Part shown: positions 55,535-63,876 of the stretch, in pieces
Numbering within the stretch: the first letter of the stretch is position 1
How the letters are laid out: each line of letters opens with the position of its first letter
NCBI GenBank assembly: GCA_021413735.1
Contig: JAIOPV010000119.1
Coordinates: 1-64,000 of the forward strand
Source: Planctomycetota bacterium
GTDB lineage: Bacteria; Planctomycetota; Planctomycetia; Gemmatales; Gemmataceae
DNA length: 64,000 nt
Reading direction: 5' to 3'
Program-made: the position numbers and the translations under genes
The notes under the pieces: model-generated
Databases searched by the model: none
Told to the model about the DNA's origin: nothing
Seen by the model: only the letters and a program-made list of their open reading frames with translations

Positions 55535-55848
55535 ATGCTTACCTGGCAAGCACACACGGGAGCGGTGACCTCGCTGGCATTCGTGCCGGGCGGCGGTTTG
55601 CTTTCCACTGGCGCCGACGGCTTGAAGCGATGGGATACCCTCAGCGGTGTCTTGCAGGATGAGTGGCATTTGGGACGGCATCCCGTGACGCCAGCGTTCG
55701 ACAATGGGACGTCGAAACGGAACGCTGCACGCAGTGTTACGGGCTGAAGATCGGACCGCTGGGTTGTGTCGCGGTGTCGCCGGATGGTCTCACTGCTGCG
55801 GCGGGCAGTTCGCACAACGGAATCATTGCCGTTTGGGATCTGGACTGA
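55535..55848 (+). pseudogene. Truncated, frameshifted WD40 gene
   Basis: The first frame gives MLTWQAHTGAVTSLAFVPGG through RWDTLSGVLQDE; the continuing WD40 pattern (VAFGTASRDASVRQWDVE, then LGCVAVSPDGL, ending IIAVWDLD) is in a different frame from about 55663. A frameshift therefore lies near 55640-55665, and the total is only about 100 residues, two or three blades instead of seven. Its N-terminus resembles WD40 protein 3 at 16980. It looks like a decayed duplicate. A stop in the second frame lies immediately before the new GTG, so read-through by simple slippage is unlikely. Confidence 0.72.
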
Positions 55849-55852
55849 ACGC

Positions 55853-56060
55853 GATGGTTCCGGACGTGTTGTTTGGCCTTCTTCGCGGACCGTGAAATCA
55901 AAATTGAACGCAAAGTTCGACCTCGATTCATGTTATCACGACCATTCCGTCGGTCTAATTTTCTTTCTTCCGGACGAGAGTAGATGGTTCCGGGGCTGAA
56001 ATGATGGTTCCGGGCGTGTTTTCGATGATTCCGGACGTGGGGTGTGCATGTCGTCCGGAA
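55853..56060. repeat. Short scattered atggttccgg repeats
   Basis: Copies or variants of the decamer start near 55854, 55984, 56003 and 56026, and one inverted copy (ccggaacca) lies near 56056. The region has no other gene. Significance unknown. Confidence 0.5.
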
Positions 56061-56075
56061 CCAATGAGAAATGCA

Positions 56076-56102
56076 GAAAGCCCACCCCAAGGGTGGGCTT
56101 TC
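56076..56102. terminator. Hairpin downstream of rpmA
   Basis: Perfect 12-base stem gaaagcccaccc / gggtgggctttc with a three-base loop, 19 bases after the rpmA stop. A T-rich patch follows on the minus strand. Confidence 0.65.
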
Positions 56103-56121
56103 GTTCTAAACGAATCACTGC

Positions 56122-56391
56122 TCAGACAATCTTGGTGTCACCGGGGACGGTCGGCGTGAGGTTCACTCGCTTGCTGCCCTGATCGAAGTAAACGGTGCCG
56201 TCGGTCAGTGCGAACAGGCTGTCGTTCTTCGCACGGCGAACGTAGGAACCGGCCGAGTAACGCGTTCCGCACTGCGTCACGATGATGCTGCCGGTCGTGA
56301 CGAACTGGCCCGCGTATGCCTTGATGCCGCGACGCTTCGAGATCGAGTCGCGACCGTTGCGAACGGAGCCTTGACCTTTCTTGTGTGCCAT
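56122..56391 (-). CDS. rpmA: 50S ribosomal protein L27
   Basis: An 89-residue L27. The start [20 protein letters not shown] and the Gly/Lys-rich N-terminus near the peptidyl-transferase centre are conserved; [21 protein letters not shown] is the family core. An aaggagg ribosome site is ideally placed. The usual partner rplU (L21) is not adjacent in this window, which is uncommon. Confidence 0.97.
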   Translation of the reverse strand: MAHKKGQGSVRNGRDSISKRRGIKAYAGQFVTTGSIIVTQCGTRYSAGSYVRRAKNDSLFALTDGTVYFDQGSKRVNLTPTVPGDTKIV

Positions 56392-56436
56392 GACGGACGC
56401 CTCCTTATGCTAAGACCGAGTACGGTAAGACTGTGC

Positions 56437-56464
56437 ATTGTAGCGGCAGTAATCCGACTGGCAA
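56437..56464 (-). promoter_or_regulatory. Promoter of rpmA
   Basis: Minus strand: -35 ttgcca (56459-56464), 16-base spacer, -10 tacaat (56437-56442), giving a leader of about 40 bases before the rpmA start. Confidence 0.55.
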
Positions 56465-56560
56465 CGGCGCTTCCCCACAACAACCGCGACTCACCTTGAC
56501 CAGAAGACGCAAGTCCGTTGTGCTGGTGTCGGAGCAGAATTCACACGAGGAGGCCGACCA

Positions 56561-56827
56561 ATGGGAATGGACAACTTCACGAAGCACCAACAAGGCATCA
56601 TCAAGCGGTACTACCAGAACATCGACCAGATCACCTGGCAGAAGCTCTCCGAGTTGGTCGGCGACCTGTACCTCGCGGAAGGCAAGAAGCGCGAGAAGAT
56701 GTGGGTGACCGCCGCGACGCACATGGAGAAGTTGGAGGTGCCGAAGGAACGCATCGCCATCATCCTGGCGAAGAAAGACCCCGCACAGTTGGCAAAGCTC
56801 GTCGAAGAATTGATGAGCGGTAGTTGA
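56561..56827 (+). CDS. Small conserved hypothetical protein
   Basis: An 88-residue soluble helical protein, MGMDNFTKHQQGIIKRYYQN at the start, then LSELVGDLYLAEGKKREKMW and VPKERIAIILAKKDPAQLAK. A gaggagg ribosome site precedes ATG 56561. I remember similar short proteins in other planctomycetes but no function. It is divergent from rpmA and followed by a strong palindrome. Confidence 0.75.
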   Translation: MGMDNFTKHQQGIIKRYYQNIDQITWQKLSELVGDLYLAEGKKREKMWVTAATHMEKLEVPKERIAIILAKKDPAQLAKLVEELMSGS

Positions 56828-56838
56828 GACCAAAATCG

Positions 56839-56889
56839 CGTAGCCGCGACAGAAGGGAGCGAGTCACGCTCCCTTCTGTCGCGGCTACG
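56839..56889. repeat. Perfect 23-base-arm palindrome
   Basis: Left arm cgtagccgcgacagaaggga plus gcg, right arm exactly complementary, five-base loop. It lies between two convergent genes and may stop transcription from both. Confidence 0.93.
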
Positions 56890-56898
56890 TGTTGGAAT

Positions 56899-57933
56899 TT
56901 ATGCCCGCGTTGCGATGTAGCCTCGCAGCAATCCGCCGAGTTCTTTCACCCATCCACGCAGGCTCAGGAACTCCGGGCGATCGAGGTCGTTGTCGCGGGT
57001 CACGAGATACACCGCGTCGGCAGCGGGACACGCCGCGTCTCGCTCGGTCATCGCTCCCCACATGCCGCCATCGACCAACACCCAATCATACCACTGGCGA
57101 AGTTGCCCGAGCAGTTTCGGGAAGTCGCGGCCAACCGCAGCGGCGGTTGCATCAGTCGAGTCGCCAGCGGCCAGAATTTGCAGCGACGGCACTGCGGAAG
57201 GTTGCACGGCCCACGCCAACGGCACGCGGTGAGCCAGCACTTCGCACAGCCCCGGAGCGGGCTTCAACGCCAACTTCGACGCCACGCCAGGCCGGTTCAC
57301 ATTCCCATCGACCACCAGCACGCGAGCCTTGCCTTCCTGGGCAAGCGTGATTGCCAGATTCAGCAGCACGGTCGTCGTGCCTGCCTCGGGAGTCGCTGAC
57401 GAGAACAGCAGAACTCGCGAAGTTGCGTCCGGAAGCTGACGGCGAAGTTCATCACGCAGCAAGCGATATTCGCCGCTGACGGCGTGATCTGGATAGTGCA
57501 ACGCCACGAGCGCCGGGTCCGGTCCCTCTGCCGAGATGCGAGGCTGCTTCGCGGCGACATCGTGGAAACGCACCGAGAGATACGCCGTCGATGGCGCTGC
57601 GGCGGGTGCCGACACCGGTGCCGAAGGAACCAGCCGCGGATACGCACGCACCGGTTCCGACTTCGGCTCAGGCTTCGCTTCCACCTTCGGCTCAGGCATG
57701 AGCTTCGGCGGAGGCACAGCGACTTTCGGTGCTGCCGGTGCTGTGCGTGGGGCGATCAGAACAGCCGACGAAGCTGCCGTGGATGCTGCCGAGTAGACAG
57801 GGCCACCTGGACCGCCGATCTCGACAAACGGAGTTTCGTCGGTGGTCTCCCAGGCACCATCATCGGGGATCTCGCTGCTCGGTGTCGCGTTGCTGCGGGC
57901 TGCCCCGGTCAACGCATTGTAAACCCGGCTCAT
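56899..57933 (-). CDS. CpsD/BY-kinase-like protein with a degenerate P-loop
   Basis: A 344-residue protein. The N-terminal half is a Pro/Ala/Lys/Glu-rich linker; the second half has the fold pattern of MinD/CpsD tyrosine kinases: EYRLLRDELRRQLP, SSATPEAGTTTVLLNLAITL, RVLVVDGNVNRP and WVLVDGG. In active relatives the loop is GxGKT/S; here the Lys position is Thr (GTTT), and the second motif reads DGNVNRP rather than DxDxRRP. Nucleotide binding is probably lost or altered. ATG 57933 (aagggg site) is chosen, but ATG 57957 would overlap the upstream ATPase stop. It is likely co-translated with the ExeA-like gene and may be its partner. Confidence 0.82.
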   Translation of the reverse strand: MSRVYNALTGAARSNATPSSEIPDDGAWETTDETPFVEIGGPGGPVYSAASTAASSAVLIAPRTAPAAPKVAVPPPKLMPEPKVEAKPEPKSEPVRAYPRLVPSAPVSAPAAAPSTAYLSVRFHDVAAKQPRISAEGPDPALVALHYPDHAVSGEYRLLRDELRRQLPDATSRVLLFSSATPEAGTTTVLLNLAITLAQEGKARVLVVDGNVNRPGVASKLALKPAPGLCEVLAHRVPLAWAVQPSAVPSLQILAAGDSTDATAAAVGRDFPKLLGQLRQWYDWVLVDGGMWGAMTERDAACPAADAVYLVTRDNDLDRPEFLSLRGWVKELGGLLRGYIATRA

Positions 57934-57956
57934 TCCATGCCCCTTGCGTGGTGCCA

Positions 57957-58907
57957 TCAAGCGGTTCGCGGTCGTGTTGCACGATTCTTCGACCCAGACT
58001 CGCCAGCGTCATCATTCCGATTGCGGTCAGTCGCCCGGCTCGGATGTTGAAGCAGGACCGGTTCACCGGGTTCGCCTGTTTCTTCCGATTCCGCAGGCTC
58101 CAACTCCAGCCGGTCGAGCGCCTCCAGAGCAGCCTCGACATCCACCTTCTTCGTCTCAGACCCCGCAGCCAATTCCAGGGCCAACGCCGCCGCCCGATTC
58201 AGCAGTCGCGGCACACCTTCACACGCACCAGCGATCAGCGAGAGTGCTTCTTCCTCGAAGAGCTTCTCCGGCTCGCCGCCAGCCGCCTCGACCTGATGAT
58301 TCAGGTACGCGACCGATTCCTCGGTCGTCAGAAGCTCGACGGCAACACGAACGCCGATTCGCTGCACGAACAGTTCGTATGCCGGGCGACGAAACGCATC
58401 GCGAAGCATGGGATGCGCGACGAGCAACACGAACACCGCCGCCCCTCGCTTCGTTTCGAGATTGCCCAACAGCCGCAACTCCTCGAACGCCATCTGGCTG
58501 AGGTGCTGGGCTTCATCGAGAATCAGCACGGTTGGGTAACTCGACTCCGTGGCCGCGTCCAACAGCGATTCTGTGACGGTCAGGCGAAGCTCTTGCTCTG
58601 TGAGTCCCTTGTAGGGCTTGCCGAGGTCGAACAGGATTGCTTGCAACAGTTCGGCGGGCTTCTCAGCACGAGCCGAAGGCAGCATGACACGCGGCACATC
58701 GGGCAGCAGATGTTCGAGCCACTTCCGAGCGATCAGCGTTTTCCCCACGCCAGATGGTCCGTCGAGCAATACAACGGGGTCTCGGCGAGCGAAGCCAGCA
58801 GCGACCGCAGCGAGTGCGGTTTCGTGCGATGGCGACGGGAAATACGAATCAGGATCGACCGCGGGCCTGAATGGCTGGCGGTCCAGATTGAAGCGCGAGC
58901 AGTCCAT
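57957..58907 (-). CDS. ExeA-like AAA ATPase
   Basis: A 316-residue AAA ATPase of the GspA/ExeA (AAA_22) type, MDCSRFNLDRQPFRPAVD at the start, Walker A GPSGVGKTLIA, Walker B TVLILDEAQHLS, sensor-like LLVAHPML and a helical lid domain (GACEGVPRLLNRAAALALEL). An aaggag site precedes ATG 58907. No peptidoglycan-binding or membrane segment follows, unlike Aeromonas ExeA; the tail is a charged Glu/Arg-rich stretch. In other bacteria such ATPases sit with polysaccharide-export CpsD/Wzc-like genes, as here. Stop overlaps ATG 57957 as TGATG, pointing to coupling. Confidence 0.88.
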   Translation of the reverse strand: MDCSRFNLDRQPFRPAVDPDSYFPSPSHETALAAVAAGFARRDPVVLLDGPSGVGKTLIARKWLEHLLPDVPRVMLPSARAEKPAELLQAILFDLGKPYKGLTEQELRLTVTESLLDAATESSYPTVLILDEAQHLSQMAFEELRLLGNLETKRGAAVFVLLVAHPMLRDAFRRPAYELFVQRIGVRVAVELLTTEESVAYLNHQVEAAGGEPEKLFEEEALSLIAGACEGVPRLLNRAAALALELAAGSETKKVDVEAALEALDRLELEPAESEETGEPGEPVLLQHPSRATDRNRNDDAGESGSKNRATRPRTA

Positions 58908-59181
58908 GCCGGCTCCTTGGTCCAAGCTGTGTGTCGGGGGCGTCCCAGGGCATAAGCCCCTGCGGTAACTCGTTGTGTTCTATCTGGCTAATCGGCGAGC
59001 GGAGTCTCATTACTTGAACTGAACGGGCACAGGAAACGGTTTGTTTCGACTCGGCGAGATTTGCCGGATTTTCTGGATGCGAACGGCATGTGATTTCTTA
59101 CTTGCGTACTTCCCCCGGCTGTGTGTATTTTGCCGCAGTCGCATGAGACGCGCAGGAAACCGCTGCAGGAGGCAGTCGGCC

Positions 59182-59982
59182 ATGAGCATGATGCTCTCTT
59201 TGATTCAAGCTGGTTGGGAATCGGTCCGCACCGCAGCCTCGCAAGGCCGCCGTGCTGATGCTCTCACCCAAGTTACCCAACTCCTCTCCCGCCCAACTTT
59301 GCCTCCCGATCTTGCTGCCGAGGCTCACCGCCTCGCGGGTGAACTCGCAACAGAAGCCGAACGATATCCGCAAGCTCGTCGCCATCTGCGGGCCGCTGCC
59401 GCACTGGAGCCGACGTCCGCACGCACACACTACATGCTCGGGCTGGCACTCGAACGCGATCCCCAGGGCTGTGATCGCCGAGCTGCCGCACGATTCCAAC
59501 AAGCCGCGAAGCTGGAGAACGAGAACTGCCTGTATCGGGCAGCGTTCGGACGAGCTGCCATTCGTTCCGGGCGAACGAAGACCGGCGTGCGGGTTCTGCT
59601 CGAAGCCGTTCAGAACGCTCCTGGCGAAATCGCTGTCCTTCGCGTCGCAGTTGATGGCTTCCTCGAAGCGGGTCAGTTGAAGGCCGCACAGCGAGCGCTG
59701 ACGCAGGCGCGATTCATGCGACCTGGCGACCGCGAACTGGCGACGATGTGGGAACGCACGCGATTTGAGACGGCACGACGAGAACAGCGAGAACTGGGGG
59801 GGACCACACGGCACAGGCAGGATGCCGAACACGCCAAGGACGGCGGCCGTGTGGTTCTCCCCTTTGTCCGGATACACACCCAGAACGACACCCGGCAGGA
59901 TTGCGACAGCATTCTCAGGCTCGATATGGTGTCGCAGCCGCAACCGCACTTCCCACGCTTGCGAGTCCAGGGACGCCGCTAA
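59182..59982 (+). CDS. TPR protein
   Basis: A 266-residue soluble protein with tetratricopeptide-like helices (ASQGRRADALTQVTQLL, YPQARRHLRAAAALEPTSAR, GRTKTGVRVLLEAVQNAPGE, GQLKAAQRALTQARFMRPGD). ATG 59182 has an aggagg site; the longer frame from 59041 is rejected. The last 60 residues are polar and repeat-free. TPRs mediate protein contacts; with the divergent ExeA/CpsD-like pair it may form an envelope or export module, but that is inference. Confidence 0.78.
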   Translation: MSMMLSLIQAGWESVRTAASQGRRADALTQVTQLLSRPTLPPDLAAEAHRLAGELATEAERYPQARRHLRAAAALEPTSARTHYMLGLALERDPQGCDRRAAARFQQAAKLENENCLYRAAFGRAAIRSGRTKTGVRVLLEAVQNAPGEIAVLRVAVDGFLEAGQLKAAQRALTQARFMRPGDRELATMWERTRFETARREQRELGGTTRHRQDAEHAKDGGRVVLPFVRIHTQNDTRQDCDSILRLDMVSQPQPHFPRLRVQGRR

Positions 59983-60143
59983 ACGCAATTCGCCTGACGA
60001 GTCCGCTCAATTCTCGCACGGAAACCACACTGTTGCAGGCTCGCACTCGCCGTGTTAGCCTGCGGTGGTTGGTGCTGCAACATCTTCGTGTTCGCAGGCG
60101 CTGGCTAATTCCAAGTTCGGCCGCAGAAGGCCACACGAAACGT

Positions 60144-60500
60144 ATGGCAACACGATCCTGGCTATTGACGGTTTCCGTTCTCGTCGAACAGGACGCGGAA
60201 CTAGCAGCAAAACTCGGTCCTGGCTGGCGAACAGATGACGACCTCCAAGAAGTTGTGACGGCTGCCCTTAGCGAGTTCCTGGCCAAGCGGCCGGATATCG
60301 TGGTTGAGTGGCAGTCAATGACCTCGACTCCACTTGACGGCAAGCCGGCGGTTGGCAGGTGTGCAGTTTGCAACTGCTGGGTTTACGATGTGGAGAACCG
60401 CACGGACGGCACACCCACGAAAATCAATCGTGGTGCCGTCGTGGACGGGCAGTACCTCTGCGACGAACATCTCCCCAAGGATCACCCGGTCGCATTCTGA
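60144..60500 (+). CDS. Small zinc-binding hypothetical protein
   Basis: A 118-residue protein. N-terminal half MATRSWLLTVSVLVEQDAEL is helical; the second half has CAVCNCW and a later CDEH, suggesting a zinc site. No signal peptide. ATG 60144 is chosen because the frame further upstream overlaps the TPR gene. Family not recognised. Confidence 0.65.
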   Translation: MATRSWLLTVSVLVEQDAELAAKLGPGWRTDDDLQEVVTAALSEFLAKRPDIVVEWQSMTSTPLDGKPAVGRCAVCNCWVYDVENRTDGTPTKINRGAVVDGQYLCDEHLPKDHPVAF

Positions 60501-60542
60501 CCAGCAAAGCCAAGTCGAACCGTCAGACGCGAAAAGAAATTA

Positions 60543-60562
60543 GCCCGGCGTAAACGCCGGGC
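60543..60562. terminator. Hairpin between convergent genes
   Basis: gcccggcg / cgccgggc stem with loop taaa, followed by atttc. A second weaker hairpin, ccccggc / gccgggg, is at 60584-60599, next to the YTV gene stop. Together they could stop transcription from both sides. Confidence 0.6.
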
Positions 60563-60613
60563 CATTTCGCGTTCAACGCAAGACCCCGGCAGGCCGGGGG
60601 CTCACGCAGATCA

Positions 60614-62575
60614 TCACGGGCACGAGTTGCAGCTCGGCACGCACACCGGCACGTAACGCTTCACGCAGTACGACACCGTGTACGGCTCCATCGTGCAGGT
60701 CGTGTGCGGCACCATTCGGCAGTGCGTTTCCGGGATCACCTTGCAGGTCGTGTGCGGGACGTAGCGAACCCGTTCCTCGCAGACGTAGTTCACGCGACAC
60801 TGACGAACGACACACTGCCGTTGTTCGCAGACCAAGCGGCACGTCGTGACCGGCACCTGTCGCACGCACTGTTCCTGAACGCATTCCGTCACGCAGCGGG
60901 TTTCGTACCGCACATGGTCTTGCTTCACCATGTGGCAGACCTGATACGGCACCTTGCGGCACACCTGATACGGCACCGAGTAGCAGTGGCGACGAGTTTC
61001 GCACCGCATGTGCTGTTCGGGAACCATTCGGCAAGTCGTGTACGGAATGCAACAGGTCTTCACTTCGCAGACCGTGTAGCAACGACGCTGAGTAACCATT
61101 TTCACGCAGGTCTCGGGCACCATGCGGCAGGTGGTATAGTTGCAGTACCGAACGTGGTGTTCGGGAACCTTGTAGCAGTGAACGCGAGTTTCACAGCGAA
61201 CGTGTTGTTCCTGAACCATGCGGCACGTCGTGTACGGGATCTGGCAAACCTTCTCTTCGGGCACCTTGTAGCAGCGAACGCGGGTTTCGTAGCGACAGCA
61301 GTGTTCAGGAACAACGCGGCAAACGGTTCGCGTGCAGGTTCGCATTTCGGTCTGGCAGACCTTGCGGCACACCGGAACCTGAACCGTCGTGCAAACCGGC
61401 TTGCAGACCATGTGGCAATCGCGAACGACTCGGCACTCTTCGCGAGGCACCCACACCTTGCGGCAGACCGTTCGCGGTGGGCACTGCACTTGTTCCTTCA
61501 CGACTTGGCCAGGGCAGTAGTGGCTTGTGCAAGTACACGGGTCGAACACGCAACTTCCCGGCAAGCGAACGCAGCGTGTGACCACTGGGCCAGGGATACA
61601 TTCAGTGACGGTTTCGTAGTGGCCGGTGCAAATCTTCTCGACTCGCTCCGTGTAGACCGGCTCCTTGACGTAGCTCACTCGCGTCTGAGGAACGTAATCG
61701 ACCTCCGTGCGGTAGGTCGTGATCGGCACGCAGTACGACTGGCACTCTTGTACGGTGCGGTAGGTCGTGTACGGGATCGCGACCTGATACGGTTGCGTTT
61801 CCGTGCGGTACGTCACATAGCGGTGTTCGCGAACGTGCTGCTCATACACCGGTCGGCAGGTCGTGTAAGGAATCTGCACCGTGTACTGCTGCGTTTCCGT
61901 GCGATACGTCGTGTACGGAATGGCTCGCGTGTGCTGCTCGTAAACCGGACGGTTCACGCAGTACGTGACAGGAACTTGGTACTCCTCGACGACCGGCCGC
62001 TGCACGGTGTAGGAGTGCGTGCGAACGTGCTGTTCGTACACGGGCTTCATCACGCAGTACGGGATCTGCACCGTGTACTCTTGCACGCACGGCTTGTAGC
62101 GAGTCTCGACCACATCTCGGTAGCACGTCTCGTAAACCGGGTGCATCGTGCAGTACGGAATCGCCACCTGGAACGATCGCGTCACCGGTCGGTTGACCGT
62201 GTAGGTGCGACATTCGAGGTGCGTTTCCTGCACGGGGCGTTGCACGGTGTACGAACGAACGGTGTCGTAGTATTCCGTGACCGGTCGCTGCACGGTGTAC
62301 TTCTCGGCGACACAGGTCGTTTCCTGAACCGTGCGGTAGGTGGTGTAGTTTTCGGGCTGGTAGCACGTCTTGTGTACCGGCCGATAGCAGACCTGTTCGT
62401 GCCGTTCGACAACCGGTTGGTAGCAAACGGTGGTCGCCGCTGGTGGGCAGCATTGTTCCGGTGCGACGCACCGCGTTGGGTAACGGCACAGGCCGCAGTG
62501 AGCAGCTTGCGATGGGCTGGCGAATCCCGCGACCGCGGCAAACGCAACCAGCCAGATCCCGAACGTCATCCTCAT
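60614..62575 (-). CDS. YTV-repeat, cysteine-rich cell-envelope protein
   Basis: A 653-residue secreted protein, of the planctomycete YTV family associated with the cell wall in Rhodopirellula. ATG 62575 has a gggggaa site and opens a signal peptide (FGIWLVAFAAVAGFASPSQA). The mature part is almost entirely repeats with a period of about 20-27 residues: first half YTVQRPV-E-, IPYCTMHPVYE, TTYRTETQ; second half Cys-rich units with CRMVPE-, CYKVPE-, CRKV-. Cys content suggests extensive disulfide cross-links. The dense Tyr/Thr/Val spacing points to an extended beta structure. The longer N-terminus (732 residues) is rejected. Confidence 0.92.
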   Translation of the reverse strand: MRMTFGIWLVAFAAVAGFASPSQAAHCGLCRYPTRCVAPEQCCPPAATTVCYQPVVERHEQVCYRPVHKTCYQPENYTTYRTVQETTCVAEKYTVQRPVTEYYDTVRSYTVQRPVQETHLECRTYTVNRPVTRSFQVAIPYCTMHPVYETCYRDVVETRYKPCVQEYTVQIPYCVMKPVYEQHVRTHSYTVQRPVVEEYQVPVTYCVNRPVYEQHTRAIPYTTYRTETQQYTVQIPYTTCRPVYEQHVREHRYVTYRTETQPYQVAIPYTTYRTVQECQSYCVPITTYRTEVDYVPQTRVSYVKEPVYTERVEKICTGHYETVTECIPGPVVTRCVRLPGSCVFDPCTCTSHYCPGQVVKEQVQCPPRTVCRKVWVPREECRVVRDCHMVCKPVCTTVQVPVCRKVCQTEMRTCTRTVCRVVPEHCCRYETRVRCYKVPEEKVCQIPYTTCRMVQEQHVRCETRVHCYKVPEHHVRYCNYTTCRMVPETCVKMVTQRRCYTVCEVKTCCIPYTTCRMVPEQHMRCETRRHCYSVPYQVCRKVPYQVCHMVKQDHVRYETRCVTECVQEQCVRQVPVTTCRLVCEQRQCVVRQCRVNYVCEERVRYVPHTTCKVIPETHCRMVPHTTCTMEPYTVSYCVKRYVPVCVPSCNSCP

Positions 62576-62924
62576 TATCGGTTCCCCCGCGATGCTCATC
62601 TGTGGTTGCGGAGTCGGCGGGTATGCGCCCGTGCTCCGACCACCCCTATGAAATGTGCAGCATAGAGTGACGTCGTAAAAGGGCGGTTGCCCGGTTCCCC
62701 CCAATGAACACAAGCCCGGAACCAGCGAAACCGGTGTCACCCTGTTCCGCGCAACCAAGCGTGTAGGCGCACGTTCCGGTGCAACCGGACCGCACGGCGT
62801 AACAGCACCCAATTGTTCAACGAGCCACGGGGTTTATCCCCGTGGTCTTGTGGAGGGGTCGAAGACCACGGGGATGAACCCCGTGGCTCGCCAGGCACCG
62901 AAACTTGCTGTAACCTGGATCGTC
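62576..62924. other. Intergenic region upstream of YTV gene and of the 62925 gene
   Basis: 349 bases between divergent genes. It contains family A copy 5 (62821-62890) and a sizeable G/C-rich stretch without a gene. No clear consensus promoter was found. Confidence 0.5.
62821..62890. repeat. Dispersed palindromic repeat, family A copy 5
   Basis: Arms cgagccacgggg and ccccgtggctcg; one base differs in the right arm (gggatgaacc). Confidence 0.95.
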
Positions 62925-63779
62925 ATGAGCACCACACCCGGCCTTGATCGCGAAGAGTATGTCGAGCAGGCGTACTTCTTCCGGACGTTCCGCGAACGCC
63001 TCGCCGACAATCAATCCGCACAGGACATCCTGACGAGGTTGCACGAGGAAGTGCTGAGCAGCACGCGACTGCCCTACGCGGTGCAGTTCCTCGCTTCGGA
63101 GTTGAAGCACAGCGGCCTGCTCGCGAACGGGCTGTCGAAGTTGCCACACTACTTCACGGCGTTCCAGGCGTTCGTCGTGAAGCAAGCCGAGGACGCGATT
63201 AAACGCTTCGCGATGCCCACGGCGTTGCTCGTGCTGGAACGCGAGGCGGTCTACCGTGCCGACAAACCGACGAAGGCGGGGTTATTCGTCTACCAGTTCG
63301 AGAGCATCGCCCGCAACCGGCTCGGTTACGTTGATGGTTTCAGTGCGGTCGCGGCCGATCCGATCTACGACGCCGACTGGCGACATTTCATCAGCCTGCT
63401 CGCCCGGCAAATCGGCGACATCGACTTCGGCGACCTTGTGTATCTGCGGTCGGATCTGTACGTGATGGAGCAACGGCGAGCGAATCCCGAGTTTGTGCCG
63501 TCGATGCCGCCGTTGTTTGGCGAGAAGGAAGGGAAGATCGCGAAGGCGAGCCGGAAGCGTGATCCGCTGTATCTGTTCGCGGCGTTGCAACGGCAACTCG
63601 GTTACCCGGAGGTGCCGCGACTGAAACCACGCGATGATGCGAGTTCCAAACTGGAAATGCTCGAAGCGAAGATGCGGCAACTGGAAACGCGGTTGAAGCT
63701 AACTGAAGGTGAACTTCGCGGAAGTGTCGATTTGAGCCAGTTCGGCAAACCGGATCTGTTATCTGACGAGGGTGTTTAG
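62925..63779 (+). CDS. Planctomycete hypothetical protein with coiled-coil tail
   Basis: A 284-residue soluble protein: REEYVEQAYFFRTFRERLAD, LPYAVQFLASELKHSGLLA, FESIARNRLGYVDGFSAV and a C-terminal coiled coil (LEMLEAKMRQLETRLKLTEG). No enzymatic motif is visible. I recall very similar proteins in other planctomycetes without known function. ATG 62925 (MSTTPGLDREEY) is chosen; the upstream frame is repeat A. The TAG stop lies in repeat F. Confidence 0.78.
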   Translation: MSTTPGLDREEYVEQAYFFRTFRERLADNQSAQDILTRLHEEVLSSTRLPYAVQFLASELKHSGLLANGLSKLPHYFTAFQAFVVKQAEDAIKRFAMPTALLVLEREAVYRADKPTKAGLFVYQFESIARNRLGYVDGFSAVAADPIYDADWRHFISLLARQIGDIDFGDLVYLRSDLYVMEQRRANPEFVPSMPPLFGEKEGKIAKASRKRDPLYLFAALQRQLGYPEVPRLKPRDDASSKLEMLEAKMRQLETRLKLTEGELRGSVDLSQFGKPDLLSDEGV

Positions 63780-63876
63780 TGTTTGGTGTTTCGTGTTTAG
63801 TATGTCGCGTTGCCGGGTCCGACACTTCGGCCAACACCAAACACGAAACACGAAACACCAAACACCAAACACTAAG
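63774..63876. repeat. Palindrome family F, copy 2
   Basis: Left arm gtgtttagtgtttggtgttt, right arm accaaacacgaaacaccaaa and further aacactaa. Both convergent genes end inside it. Confidence 0.9.

Noticed and set aside
55640-55700. Programmed ribosomal frameshift in the WD40 remnant
   Set aside because: No slippery heptamer or strong downstream structure was seen, the second frame begins right after a stop, and too few blades remain. Decay is simpler.
60614-62575. Regular DNA repeats resembling a CRISPR-like array
   Set aside because: The periodicity is that of protein repeats in one open frame; there are no identical repeats with unique spacers and no cas genes.
60704-62665. A 653-residue open frame on the plus strand
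   Set aside because: It mirrors the YTV-repeat gene; the His/Arg/Ala-rich translation is an antisense shadow of the repeats.
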